From positions 1 to 64,000 of the forward strand of contig CAYJGB010000009.1 in NCBI GenBank assembly GCA_964369405.1: DNA of 64,000 bases, written 5' to 3'. The position numbers and the translations under genes were made by a program. A model generated the notes under the pieces. The model was not told the origin of the DNA. It made no database searches and was given only the letters and a program-made list of their open reading frames with translations. Shown in pieces: positions 34,722 to 43,497 of this stretch (the first letter of the stretch is position 1; each line of letters opens with the position of its first letter). The DNA is from CAYJFG01 sp964369405. GTDB taxonomy: Bacteria > Bacillota > Clostridia > Oscillospirales > Acutalibacteraceae.

Positions 34722-35809
34722 TATTTTGTACCTCCGTCTACTGTAATAACAACAGGCTCTCCACCTTTAGGTGCCCATATTTTATCAAGATTTGGCTGAA
34801 TAACTCTTATAGCTGCTTCTTCGCTAGAGAGATATACCATATCGTCTTTTTCACCGATAACCATAGAACGTAACTTCAGTCTGTCATTAAGTGCCATTAA
34901 TCCACCCTCAAAGCCAACTAAAATAGAGAAAGGTCCTGTTACTAAGAAACTAGCAAACGCATTTCTAAGATATGTCATACGTTTTCTTTGTTCTTCAGGC
35001 ATAGCCTCAATAGTGCTCCAAAACGGCGCTGACATAATCCATGCACTTTCTTCATATGTAAGACCTTGTCTACGTACTAAGTAATCTATCATATATGTAA
35101 TAGCTTCTGTGTCAGTAAGCAAAGAACAATTATAACCCATCATTTCAATATATCTTCTGTTTGCATCATAAGAAGAAATTTCTCCATTATGCACAACAGA
35201 GCAGTCAAGCATAGCAAATGGATGCGCTCCACCCCACCAGCCTGGTGTATTTGTAGGGTATCTACCATGTGCTGTAAAACAATACCCCTCATATTCATCT
35301 AATCTATAGTAAACACCAACATCTTCTGGATAGCCAACAGCTTTAAACGCTCCCATATTTTTACCACTAGAAAAAACATAAGCACCGTCAATAGCTACAT
35401 TAATATGCATAGTTGTTTTAAATACAAATTCATCTTCATTAACTTGCATATCTGCAACTCTATAAGATAAAGGTTTTACAAAATAACGCCAAATTAAAGG
35501 TTCATCTGTAATACATTTTAATTTTCTTGTAGGCATTTTTGACATACTAGCGACTTCATAATTAGCACTAATATATTTATAACATTGCTCTCTAGTAAAT
35601 TCGTTGTCGTAAAAAACGTGCAACGCATAGTAGTCTTTAAACTCTGGATAAATTCCGTAAGCTGCAAAACCACCACCTAAACCATTACTTCTGTCGTGCA
35701 TAACAGATATAGACTTAATAATGTCTTCACCATTATAAAGTTTTCCACTTTTAGAAATCATACCAGAAATCGCACAACCTGAAGGTATTCTAACTTGACC
35801 CTCTCTCAT
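34721..35809 (-). CDS. Glutamate synthase class II glutamine amidotransferase subunit (GltB1 type)
   Basis: A 362-residue class II amidotransferase. The likely nucleophile is Cys12 in IPSGCAISGMISK, so an 11-residue propeptide would need to be removed, as is usual for glutamate synthases. Further family motifs are HDRSNGLGGGFAAYGIYP, HGRYPTNTPGWWGGAHPF and VVHNGEISSYDANRRY. It releases ammonia from glutamine for the FMN subunit. It is first in the five-gene operon 35809-30813, divergent from the glutamine synthetase gene. Confidence 0.94.
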   Translation of the reverse strand: MREGQVRIPSGCAISGMISKSGKLYNGEDIIKSISVMHDRSNGLGGGFAAYGIYPEFKDYYALHVFYDNEFTREQCYKYISANYEVASMSKMPTRKLKCITDEPLIWRYFVKPLSYRVADMQVNEDEFVFKTTMHINVAIDGAYVFSSGKNMGAFKAVGYPEDVGVYYRLDEYEGYCFTAHGRYPTNTPGWWGGAHPFAMLDCSVVHNGEISSYDANRRYIEMMGYNCSLLTDTEAITYMIDYLVRRQGLTYEESAWIMSAPFWSTIEAMPEEQRKRMTYLRNAFASFLVTGPFSILVGFEGGLMALNDRLKLRSMVIGEKDDMVYLSSEEAAIRVIQPNLDKIWAPKGGEPVVITVDGGTK

Positions 35810-36194
35810 AACATCTTCTCCTTATTTTTCACATAATATATTAACAAGTAATATTTAATTAAATATTTTATAAAACTAATTTAAGAGTTGAAACGCATTG
35901 AAACTATACATGTACTACAATTTATACAAAACAAAAGCAGCAAAATCATTATTAATATAAACATCGTATATAATTTGTATAAAAACTCAAAAAAACACTG
36001 AAAAACATTTAATTAAACATCTTTCTAAAGTGAATTATACTTCACTAAATATAGAATGTCAATAGTTTTTTAAGAAAAAATGCAAGATACATTTGTTTTC
36101 TGTTAAATTTATATAAATATAGCTTATTTTCCAATGTTTATATATTAGTTTTTGCAAGAAATATAATTTTTCTTGCATTTTTTAAAAAAAGTAG

Positions 36195-36223
36195 TTGACA
36201 AATACATTTTTTAGGTATATAAT
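36195..36223 (+). promoter_or_regulatory. Promoter of glnN
   Basis: Perfect TTGACA (36195-36200) and TATAAT (36218-36223) with 17-base spacing. Transcription should begin near 36230, just before the hexaloop hairpin. The 519-base gap from 35810 otherwise holds a hairpin at about 36153-36181 and AT-rich sequence with nothing else I can identify. Confidence 0.85.
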
Positions 36224-36234
36224 CTTAAACATAG

Positions 36235-36288
36235 ACAGCAAAGGCGCTGTAAAGGGATGTTTATACCCTTTACTCGCCTTTTTGTTTT
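36235..36288 (+). promoter_or_regulatory. glnN leader: hexaloop hairpin overlapping a terminator (candidate ANTAR target)
   Basis: The stem ACAGC/GCTGT (36235-36239 with 36246-36250) closes the six-base loop AAAGGC, with A at position 1 and G at position 4 as in ANTAR-binding hexaloops. The loop and 3' arm also form the 5' side of a terminator (36241-36246 with 36275-36280, plus AAAGGG with CCCTTT), followed by TTTTTGTTTT. The two folds exclude each other. Confidence 0.6.
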
Positions 36289-36328
36289 ATGTGTATTTAT
36301 ATTAGATTAGAGTTAGGAGTTTTTTAAA

Positions 36329-38425
36329 ATGACAAATGTTCCAGAAATGTTCGGCAGTTTGGTTTTTGATGACGCTACTATGAAGCAAAGACTTCCAAAG
36401 CAAACTTACAAGACTATGAAAAAAACTATTTTAGAAGGTCAGCCTTTAGACTTAAACGTTGCTAACATTGTTGCTAACGCTATGAAAGATTGGGCTGTAG
36501 AAAAAGGTGTTACTCACTTTACACACTGGTTCCAACCTATGACTGGTGTTACTGCTGAAAAACACGATAGCTTTATTAATCCTACTGAAGACGGAAAAGT
36601 TATTATGGAGTTTTCTGGTAAAGAACTTATTAAAGGTGAACCAGATGCATCAAGTTTTCCATCAGGTGGAATAAGAGCTACTTTTGAAGCAAGAGGTTAC
36701 ACAACTTGGGACCCTACATCTTATGCTTTTATTAAAGATGGCACATTATGTATTCCAACAGCATTCTGTTCTTACACTGGAGAAGTTTTAGATAAAAAAA
36801 CTCCACTACTACGTTCAATGGATAGAATAAGCGAAGAAGCTTTTAGAGTTTTAAAATTATTTGGTGATACTGAAACTACTAGAGTTATTACTACTTTAGG
36901 TCCTGAACAAGAGTATTTCTTAATTGATGAAGACGTATATAACCAAAGAAAAGATTTAATATATACAGGTAGAACATTATTTGGTGCAAAAGCTCCAAAA
37001 GGTCAAGAGTTAGAAGACCACTACTTTGGAACAATAAAAAAACGTGTTGCTGATTTTATGAAAGATTTAGACGAAGAGTTATGGAAACTTGGAATTTATG
37101 CTAAAACAAAACATAACGAAGTTGCTCCTGCTCAACACGAACTAGCACCAGTATTTACAACTACAAACTTAGCTACTGACCACAATCAGTTAACTATGGA
37201 AATGATGAAAGTTGTAGCTAGAAGACATGGTATGGTTTGTTTATTACACGAAAAACCATTTGCAGGTGTAAACGGAAGTGGTAAACATAATAACTGGTCA
37301 ATTTCTACTAATACAGGTAAAAATTTACTAGACCCTACTAAAACACCAGAAGAAAATCCACAATTCTTACTATTCTTATCAGCAGTAATTAAAGGTGTTG
37401 ATGAATATCAAGACTTATTAAGATTATCAGTAGCATCTGCTGGAAACGACCACAGATTAGGCGCTAACGAAGCTCCTCCTGCTATTATTTCAATGTTCTT
37501 AGGTGAAGAATTAACAGAAATCCTAGAAAAAATTGAAAAAGGCGAAGAATATTCAAAAACATCAGTACCGAAAATGGAAATGGGTACAGTTGTACTACCT
37601 AACTTTAAAAAGGATACAACAGACAGAAACCGTACTTCTCCATTTGCATTCACTGGTAATAAATTTGAATTCCGTATGTTAGGTTCAGCACTTAACATTG
37701 CTTGTCCTAACATTATGCTAAACACAATAATTGCTGAAGTATTAAGCGAATTTGCAAACGAACTTGAAAAGGCTTCTGATTTTAATGCATGTGTTCAATC
37801 AATAATCAAGAAAACAGCTACTAATCATAAGAGAATTATCTTTAATGGTAACAACTACTCAGACGAATGGGTTGTAGAAGCTGAAAAAAGAGGTTTATCT
37901 AACTTAAAAACTACTCCAGAGGCACTTGCACGTTACATAGACCAAAAAAATGTTGATTTATTTGAGAAAAACAAAATATATAACGAAACTGAATTACACT
38001 CAAGATATGAAATCCAGTTAGAAAACTACTCAAAGGTAATCAACATCGAAGCATTAACTATGCTTGATATGTCTAAAAAAGATATTTTCCCTTCAGTATC
38101 TGCTTACACTAGAGAATTATCAGATACTATAAACTCAAAACTAGCTATCAGCCAAGATATCCCTTGTGATGCTGAAATAGAACTAGTTAAAAAATTATCA
38201 TCACTTCTAAACTGTTTCTCTAAGAAAATTGATGCATTAGAGGCTACTTTAATTAAAGTTAAAGAAATTGAAGATGCTCAAGAGATGGCAAACTACTATC
38301 AATCAGATGTATTTGCTAGAATGCAAGAGTTAAGAGCTGTTGGTGATGAAATGGAAATCAATATGAGTTCAGATTTCTGGCCTTACCCATCTTATGGCGA
38401 TATTTTATTTAGTGTTTGTAAATAA
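36329..38425 (+). CDS. glnN: Type III glutamine synthetase
   Basis: A 698-residue enzyme of the GlnN (GSIII) family, much longer than GlnA type I. It shows the type III N-terminus (FGSLVFDDATMKQRLPKQTYKTM), the motif THWFQPMTG, LGPEQEYFLIDED for metal and glutamate binding, HNEVAPAQHELAPVF, and GSGKHNNWSIST. It makes glutamine from glutamate, ATP and ammonium. A TTAGGAG site precedes the ATG. It has its own promoter, an attenuator-like leader, and is followed by the ammonium transporter gene, so the pair is likely controlled by nitrogen status. Confidence 0.97.
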   Translation: MTNVPEMFGSLVFDDATMKQRLPKQTYKTMKKTILEGQPLDLNVANIVANAMKDWAVEKGVTHFTHWFQPMTGVTAEKHDSFINPTEDGKVIMEFSGKELIKGEPDASSFPSGGIRATFEARGYTTWDPTSYAFIKDGTLCIPTAFCSYTGEVLDKKTPLLRSMDRISEEAFRVLKLFGDTETTRVITTLGPEQEYFLIDEDVYNQRKDLIYTGRTLFGAKAPKGQELEDHYFGTIKKRVADFMKDLDEELWKLGIYAKTKHNEVAPAQHELAPVFTTTNLATDHNQLTMEMMKVVARRHGMVCLLHEKPFAGVNGSGKHNNWSISTNTGKNLLDPTKTPEENPQFLLFLSAVIKGVDEYQDLLRLSVASAGNDHRLGANEAPPAIISMFLGEELTEILEKIEKGEEYSKTSVPKMEMGTVVLPNFKKDTTDRNRTSPFAFTGNKFEFRMLGSALNIACPNIMLNTIIAEVLSEFANELEKASDFNACVQSIIKKTATNHKRIIFNGNNYSDEWVVEAEKRGLSNLKTTPEALARYIDQKNVDLFEKNKIYNETELHSRYEIQLENYSKVINIEALTMLDMSKKDIFPSVSAYTRELSDTINSKLAISQDIPCDAEIELVKKLSSLLNCFSKKIDALEATLIKVKEIEDAQEMANYYQSDVFARMQELRAVGDEMEINMSSDFWPYPSYGDILFSVCK

Positions 38426-38436
38426 TTAAAATAGTT

Positions 38437-38505
38437 TACACAATGGCGTGTATATACTAAAGATAAGTTAATCTATGATTAACTACCTCTAATGTATGTA
38501 CACGC
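38437..38505 (+). promoter_or_regulatory. Second hexaloop hairpin with terminator (after glnN)
   Basis: TACAC/GTGTA (38437-38441 with 38448-38452) closes the loop AATGGC, again with A1 and G4. The alternative fold pairs 38446-38457 with 38494-38505, followed by ATTTTTATT, as a terminator 20-80 bases beyond the glnN stop. Confidence 0.55.
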
Positions 38506-38530
38506 ATTTTTATTATTACAATATAATATT

Positions 38531-38595
38531 ATACACAAAGGCGTGTATGTATTTTAAAGATAAGTTTTATTTCTTTAAAGTATATATACGCCTTT
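38531..38595 (+). promoter_or_regulatory. Third hexaloop hairpin with long alternative stem (amtB leader)
   Basis: ATACAC/GTGTAT (38531-38536 with 38543-38548) closes AAAGGC, the same loop as in the glnN leader but on a different stem. The competing stem pairs 38537-38551 with 38581-38595 (15 bp with two G-U) and ends about 10 bases before the amtB Shine-Dalgarno. It may act on termination or on ribosome access. Confidence 0.55.
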
Positions 38596-38619
38596 AATTT
38601 ATTTAAGGAGAGATTATAA

Positions 38620-40332
38620 ATGGAAAATGTTAATGTAGATAACATTATGGAAATGGCAAGTGGTACTACTTTTGGTGTTTGGTTCCTTATAGGTGCTGCT
38701 TTAGTATTCTTTATGCAATGCGGATTTGCAATGGTTGAAAGTGGTTTTACTAGAGCTAAAAATGCTGGTAACATCATTATGAAAAATCTTATGGACTTCT
38801 CTGTTGGTGCAGTTGTGTTCTCACTTTTAGGTTTTTCTCTAATGATGGCTGAAGATTATATTATGGGTGTTATCGGTATGCCAAACTTAGATATGTTTAC
38901 TAATTACGGCAGTATAAACTGGTCTAGCTTCGTATTTAATATGGTTTTCTGTGCTACTGCTGCTACTATCGTTTCTGGTGCTATGGCAGAACGTACTAAA
39001 TTTAGTTCTTACTTAATTTACAGTGCTATTTTAAGTGCTGTTGTTTATCCAATAGAAGCTGGCTGGATTTGGAATCCAGAGGGTTGGTTATTCCAAATGG
39101 GCTTTATTGATTTCGCTGGTTCTACTGCTATTCACATGGTTGGTGGTATATCTGCTCTTATCGGTGCTTTCTTACTAGGTCCTAGAATTGGTAAATATAC
39201 TAAATCTGGTAAAGTTAAAGCTATCCCTGGTCACAGTTTAACTCTTGGTGCTTTAGGTGTGTTCATCTTATGGTTTGGTTGGTACGGTTTTAACGGTGCT
39301 GCTGCTACAAGTCTAGAGGGCTTAGGTTCTATCTTCTTAACAACAACATTATCACCAGCTATTGCTACTGTTGTTACTATGTTCTTTACTTGGTTTAAAA
39401 ATGGTAAACCTGATGTATCAATGTCACTTAATGGTGCATTAGCCGGCTTAGTTGCTATTACTGCTGGTTGTGCAAATGTTGATGCTTTAGGCAGTGTTAT
39501 AATAGGTGCTGTTGCTGGTATTTTAGTAGTAGTCGCAGTTGAAGTAGTAGATATAAAAATTAAAATCGATGACCCAGTTGGTGCATTTGCTGTACACGGT
39601 GTAAATGGTATTTGGGGTACATTAGCTGTTGGATTATTTGCAATGGAAGGTGGCTTATTCTATGGTGGTGGAGCAAGTTTACTAGGAGTTCAAGCTCTAG
39701 GTGTAGCTGCTGTTGCAGGTTGGACAATTGTTACAATGTTCCCAGTGTTCTTTATAATCAAGAAAACTACTGGTTTAAGAGTTACACAAGAGGAAGAAGT
39801 ATTAGGCCTTGACATGACAGAACATGGACTAATCAGCAGTTATGCTGACTTTATGCCAACAGTAATTGCAAATGCATCTCTTGATGACCCATCTGCTAGT
39901 GTAACAGGCAAAGTAAGTGTTAATGATGCAATACCTGTACAATTAGTACAAGGAGCTCAATCACCTGCATCTGATATAAAAATTTCTAAAATTGAGATAT
40001 TATTAAAACAAAGCAAACTAGAAGAACTTAAAAACGCAATGGACGCAATTGGAATTACAGGTATGACAGTAACACAAGTGCTAGGTTGTGGAATGCAAAA
40101 AGGTAAAGCTGAGTATTATCGTGGTGTACCAGTAGAAATGAACTTATTACCTAAAATGCAAGTTGAGATAGTTGTAAGTAAAATTCCTGTACAAACAGTA
40201 GTAGACGCTGTAGTAAAAGCACTTTACACAGGACATATTGGAGATGGAAAAATATTCGTTTACAATGTGGAAGATGTTGTTAAAGTACGTACAGGAGAGA
40301 GAGGCTACGCTGCACTGCAAGACGTAGAATAA
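38620..40332 (+). CDS. amtB: Ammonium transporter fused to a PII domain
   Basis: A 570-residue protein. Residues 1 to about 420 are an Amt/Rh transporter with 11 predicted helices (FFMQCGFAMVESGFTRAKNAGNIIMKN, AGSTAIHMVGGISALIGAFLLGPR, and the His-containing FAVHGVNGIWGTL). From about residue 455 comes a complete PII (GlnB/GlnK) domain (LEELKNAMDAIGITGMTVTQVLGCGMQKGKAEYYRG, ending TGHIGDGKIFVYNVEDVVKVRTGE). The T-loop position of the uridylylated Tyr51 is not Tyr (RGVPVEMNLLPK). The tethered PII presumably gates its own channel in response to ATP/ADP and 2-oxoglutarate, without uridylylation. AAGGAG precedes the ATG. Confidence 0.95.
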   Translation: MENVNVDNIMEMASGTTFGVWFLIGAALVFFMQCGFAMVESGFTRAKNAGNIIMKNLMDFSVGAVVFSLLGFSLMMAEDYIMGVIGMPNLDMFTNYGSINWSSFVFNMVFCATAATIVSGAMAERTKFSSYLIYSAILSAVVYPIEAGWIWNPEGWLFQMGFIDFAGSTAIHMVGGISALIGAFLLGPRIGKYTKSGKVKAIPGHSLTLGALGVFILWFGWYGFNGAAATSLEGLGSIFLTTTLSPAIATVVTMFFTWFKNGKPDVSMSLNGALAGLVAITAGCANVDALGSVIIGAVAGILVVVAVEVVDIKIKIDDPVGAFAVHGVNGIWGTLAVGLFAMEGGLFYGGGASLLGVQALGVAAVAGWTIVTMFPVFFIIKKTTGLRVTQEEEVLGLDMTEHGLISSYADFMPTVIANASLDDPSASVTGKVSVNDAIPVQLVQGAQSPASDIKISKIEILLKQSKLEELKNAMDAIGITGMTVTQVLGCGMQKGKAEYYRGVPVEMNLLPKMQVEIVVSKIPVQTVVDAVVKALYTGHIGDGKIFVYNVEDVVKVRTGERGYAALQDVE

Positions 40333-40369
40333 AATTACCTAATCCTTATAAATTCACATAACAGAAAAG

Positions 40370-40405
40370 CTCATTATATTAAGTTATCCTGCTTAATATG
40401 GTGAG
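40370..40405 (+). terminator. Terminator of the glnN-amtB unit
   Basis: A 14-bp stem with two G-U pairs (40370-40383 with 40392-40405) is followed by TTTTTCATTT, shortly after the amtB stop. Confidence 0.8.
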
Positions 40406-40450
40406 TTTTTCATTTAAAGGTATATTTCTCAATTAAATAGACTATTTTTA

Positions 40451-40479
40451 TTGATATATTCATAAATTTGTGATATAGT
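40451..40479 (+). promoter_or_regulatory. Promoter of the CorC/HlyC-family gene
   Basis: -35 TTGATA (40451-40456) and -10 TATAGT (40474-40479), 17-base spacing. Confidence 0.55.
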
Positions 40480-40515
40480 ATACGCATTGATTTAAATTTT
40501 TTTAGAGGTGATTTT

Positions 40516-41808
40516 TTGGATCCAGATAATCTTTATAATATTATAATGGGTGTTTCTATAGTTATATTAATACTTATGTCAGCGTTTTTCTCTTCAATAG
40601 AAACTGCTTTTTCTTCTGTAAATACAATCAGATTAAAGCACTCTGCAGAAAAAGGAAATAAACGTGCTAAAACAGCATTATATGTTACCGAAAACTATGA
40701 TAAGGCATTAACAACAATTTTAATTGGTAATAACATAGTTAATATAGGTTGTTCTTCTTTGGCAACTGTTCTGTGTATTAATCTTTTTGGCGACATTGGC
40801 GCAGCTATTAGTACAGGCGCTGTCACGCTACTAGTGTTAACTTTTGGCGAAGTCTTACCTAAATGTATAGCAAAAGAACACGCAGAAAACTATTGTTTAG
40901 TTACAGGAAGAACTCTAAAATTTTTAATGACATTGTTCTCCCCTATAGTATTTATATTTATAAAGTTAAAAACTATAGCATTAAACTTACTAAGCAAAGG
41001 TGAAGATGGTCCATCAGTTACTGAGGACGAGTTAAAGTTCATAATCGAGAGCATTGAAGAAGAAGGCGTGTTAGAAGAACAAGAGAGCAATCTTGTTCAA
41101 TCTGCACTAGATTTTGATGAGAAAACTGTTCAAGAAATACTTACTCCTAGAGTAGATATTACTGCTATAAACATAAATGATAAAGTTGAAGATATAGCTA
41201 AACTAATAATATCTGAGAGATACTCAAGAATACCTGTGTATGATGAAAGCATAGATAATATCATTGGTATCTTACACACAAGAGATTTCTTAGAAGCTAT
41301 AGCAAAAGGTAAAAAGCCTATAATCAAGGAGTTAATTCAACCTCCGTATTTTGTATATAAAACAAAAAAACTTTCTAAAATATTAACTGACTTTAAATAT
41401 AACAAATTAAATATCGCAATTGTATCTGATGATTACGGTGGAACTGTCGGAATAGTAACAATGGAAGATTTGCTAGAAGAGTTAGTTGGAGAGATTTGGG
41501 ACGAAGACGAAGAAATAGAGCAACTATGCAAACCTTTAGTTAATGGAGGATTTGAGGTTAGTGGCGATATGGATTTAGACGAAATGTTAACTTTATTTAA
41601 ATTAAGCGAAGATACTATTGAATGTGATAGCGTATCAGTAGGTGGTTGGATATTTGAACATTTAGGAAAAATACCAGAACAAGGTAAAGAGTTTAATTAT
41701 AAAATGCTTAGCCTAAAGGTAAAAGAAGTAGTTGAACAAAGAATTAACTTAGTAGATATATTTATGAATAGTAATTATCAAGAAGAATTAGAAGATAAAA
41801 TTGTTTAG
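40516..41808 (+). CDS. CNNM/CorC (HlyC) family transporter-like protein
   Basis: A 430-residue protein. The N-terminal DUF21/CNNM membrane domain (about residues 1-180) includes LMSAFFSSIETAFSSVNTIRLKH. Two CBS domains follow (LTPRVDITAININDKVEDIAKLI, and the region ending NIAIVSDDYGGTVGIVTMEDLLEELVGEIWDE). The C-terminus is a CorC_HlyC domain. Members are magnesium or cobalt exporters in the cytoplasmic membrane; the name hemolysin is historical. The start is TTG 40516 with AGAGGTGA 6-7 bases upstream. Confidence 0.92.
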   Translation: MDPDNLYNIIMGVSIVILILMSAFFSSIETAFSSVNTIRLKHSAEKGNKRAKTALYVTENYDKALTTILIGNNIVNIGCSSLATVLCINLFGDIGAAISTGAVTLLVLTFGEVLPKCIAKEHAENYCLVTGRTLKFLMTLFSPIVFIFIKLKTIALNLLSKGEDGPSVTEDELKFIIESIEEEGVLEEQESNLVQSALDFDEKTVQEILTPRVDITAININDKVEDIAKLIISERYSRIPVYDESIDNIIGILHTRDFLEAIAKGKKPIIKELIQPPYFVYKTKKLSKILTDFKYNKLNIAIVSDDYGGTVGIVTMEDLLEELVGEIWDEDEEIEQLCKPLVNGGFEVSGDMDLDEMLTLFKLSEDTIECDSVSVGGWIFEHLGKIPEQGKEFNYKMLSLKVKEVVEQRINLVDIFMNSNYQEELEDKIV

Positions 41809-41882
41809 TTTGTTATTGAAATTTATAAACATATGTGATACACTAAATTTACTAGAATAATATTTTTGAAAGGAAGTTTTGT

Positions 41883-42698
41883 ATGATTAAATTCAATCAA
41901 ATTATCACGCTTGATAATTTAGACCAATTTAAAATGCATATAGCTAAAAACAATGGTATTTCTAATCCGCTAGATGAATTTATTGAAAATTTTGATTCGT
42001 GGATAGGTTGGAATACGTGGCGTGGCGAAGGAAATAAAAATCGCTTTAATAGAAAGTATGTTATATCATTTATTGATTTCTATCCACAACGAGGAACATT
42101 TTTATTCGGCGGCATATTTGAAATCGTTAATACATATTCAGATCATTATGATGTTAAATTGCTTGATGATTTTAAGGATTATATTGGACGATTAAAGGTT
42201 TCAAATATTAATACAACTAGAGGTAGCTCTTTTAAATTAGAGAACTATTATAACGATATTGAAATAATAGAGCTTTTAGATAAATCATACTCTACAAATA
42301 TTTTTCCTGGATATGAAAATATAGATTACTCTTTTCAAACAGTTAAACGAATTATTTTGAATGATACTATCGATTGGAAAACGGCTCTAGAAAATGTAAA
42401 AGGAGTTTATATGCTTAGTGATGTACTAACTGGAAAAAGGTATATAGGTTCAGCATATGGCGATTATGGAATTTGGGCTAGATGGTGTCAATACTGTGAG
42501 AACGGACATGGTGGTAATAAAAAGCTAATCGATTTAGTTAATACCAAAGATTATAACTACATATGTGAGAACTTTAAATTCACTTTACTTGAAATACACC
42601 CTAAATTTACACAAGATGATTTTATTATTTTAAGAGAAAGTTATTGGAAAGAAGTAATGCTTTCTCGTCAACCTAAATTTGGATACAATTCAAACTAA
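41883..42698 (+). CDS. GIY-YIG nuclease family protein
   Basis: A 271-residue protein. The C-terminal half is a GIY-YIG domain with GVYML (174-178), YIGSA (187-191), the catalytic-type Arg200 in GIWARWCQYCENGHGGNK, and a C-terminal RESYWKEVML that may supply the metal-binding Glu. The N-terminal 150 residues (FDSWIGWNTWRGEGNKNRF) are not a domain I can name. Related proteins occur as restriction-like or phage-associated nucleases and as housekeeping orphans. It stands alone with a strong terminator and no methylase nearby, so a restriction role is not supported by context. Confidence 0.8.
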   Translation: MIKFNQIITLDNLDQFKMHIAKNNGISNPLDEFIENFDSWIGWNTWRGEGNKNRFNRKYVISFIDFYPQRGTFLFGGIFEIVNTYSDHYDVKLLDDFKDYIGRLKVSNINTTRGSSFKLENYYNDIEIIELLDKSYSTNIFPGYENIDYSFQTVKRIILNDTIDWKTALENVKGVYMLSDVLTGKRYIGSAYGDYGIWARWCQYCENGHGGNKKLIDLVNTKDYNYICENFKFTLLEIHPKFTQDDFIILRESYWKEVMLSRQPKFGYNSN

Positions 42699-42710
42699 AA
42701 AACAAATAAG

Positions 42711-42744
42711 CAAGTGACTGATATTTATAAAAATCAGTTGCTTG
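42711..42744 (+). terminator. Terminator of the GIY-YIG gene
   Basis: A 12-bp stem with two G-U pairs (42711-42722 with 42733-42744) followed by TTTTTTGTTTTT. Confidence 0.85.
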
Positions 42745-42801
42745 TTTTTTGTTTTTATAATTGTTTTATCATTTTTAAGTTGAAATTTTAATATCAAATT
42801 A

Positions 42802-42830
42802 TTGAATAAGTTTTGAATTTATGATAAAAT
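42802..42830 (+). promoter_or_regulatory. Promoter of hisHF
   Basis: -35 TTGAAT (42802-42807) and -10 TAAAAT (42825-42830), 17-base spacing. Confidence 0.55.
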
Positions 42831-42858
42831 AAATAAAAACAAGTAAAGGAATAATAAT

Positions 42859-43482
42859 ATGATAGCTGTAATAGATTATGGAGCAGGAAACTTACAAAGT
42901 GTAGTAAAAGCATTAAACTATATTGAGTGCGAGAGCATTATAACAAAAGATAAAGAAACGCTTCTAAATTGTGACGGTGCAATTCTACCTGGTGTTGGTT
43001 CTTTTGGTGATGCAATGAAATGTATGCAAGATAGTAAAATGGATAGCGCAATAAAAGATTATATAAAAACAGATAAACCTCTACTTGGCATATGTTTAGG
43101 TTTACAACTTTTATTCCCTAACAGCGAAGAAAGCCCTAATATTAGTGGGCTTAGCTTAGCAAGTGGAAGTATTACAAAAATACCTAATCAAAATGGAACT
43201 CTTAAAATACCACATATGGGTTGGAACTCTTTGGAGATAAAAAACAATAAAGAGGGGTTATTTAAGAATATAGAAAATCAATCGTATGTATATTTTGTAC
43301 ATTCATATTATTTAAATGCAACAGATAAAAACATAGTAACATCTACAACCGATTATGGTGTTACAATAGATGCTTCTGTACAGCACAACAATATAATAGC
43401 AACACAATTCCACCCAGAAAAAAGTGGAAAAGTAGGACTACAAATGCTAAAAAACTTTGCTGATATGACAAATATAAGATAA
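42859..43482 (+). CDS. hisH: Imidazole glycerol phosphate synthase subunit HisH
   Basis: A 207-residue class I glutamine amidotransferase with the nucleophile in LLGICLGLQLLF and the His/Glu pair in TQFHPEKSGK. The N-terminus VIDYGAGNLQSVVKAL is characteristic of HisH. It supplies ammonia to HisF for closure of the imidazole ring in histidine synthesis. The catalytic triad is intact. It is 15 bases upstream of hisF. No other his genes are in the window, so the pathway genes must lie elsewhere. Confidence 0.96.
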   Translation: MIAVIDYGAGNLQSVVKALNYIECESIITKDKETLLNCDGAILPGVGSFGDAMKCMQDSKMDSAIKDYIKTDKPLLGICLGLQLLFPNSEESPNISGLSLASGSITKIPNQNGTLKIPHMGWNSLEIKNNKEGLFKNIENQSYVYFVHSYYLNATDKNIVTSTTDYGVTIDASVQHNNIIATQFHPEKSGKVGLQMLKNFADMTNIR

Positions 43483-43497
43483 TAGGAGAAAATATAA

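Noticed and set aside
36235..36288. A glutamine riboswitch in front of glnN
   Set aside because: The known glutamine aptamer sequences are not visible. The element is a short hexaloop hairpin overlapping a terminator.
41883..42698. The GIY-YIG gene as part of a restriction or defence island
   Set aside because: Its neighbours are housekeeping genes with their own promoters and terminators, and no methyltransferase or other defence gene is nearby.
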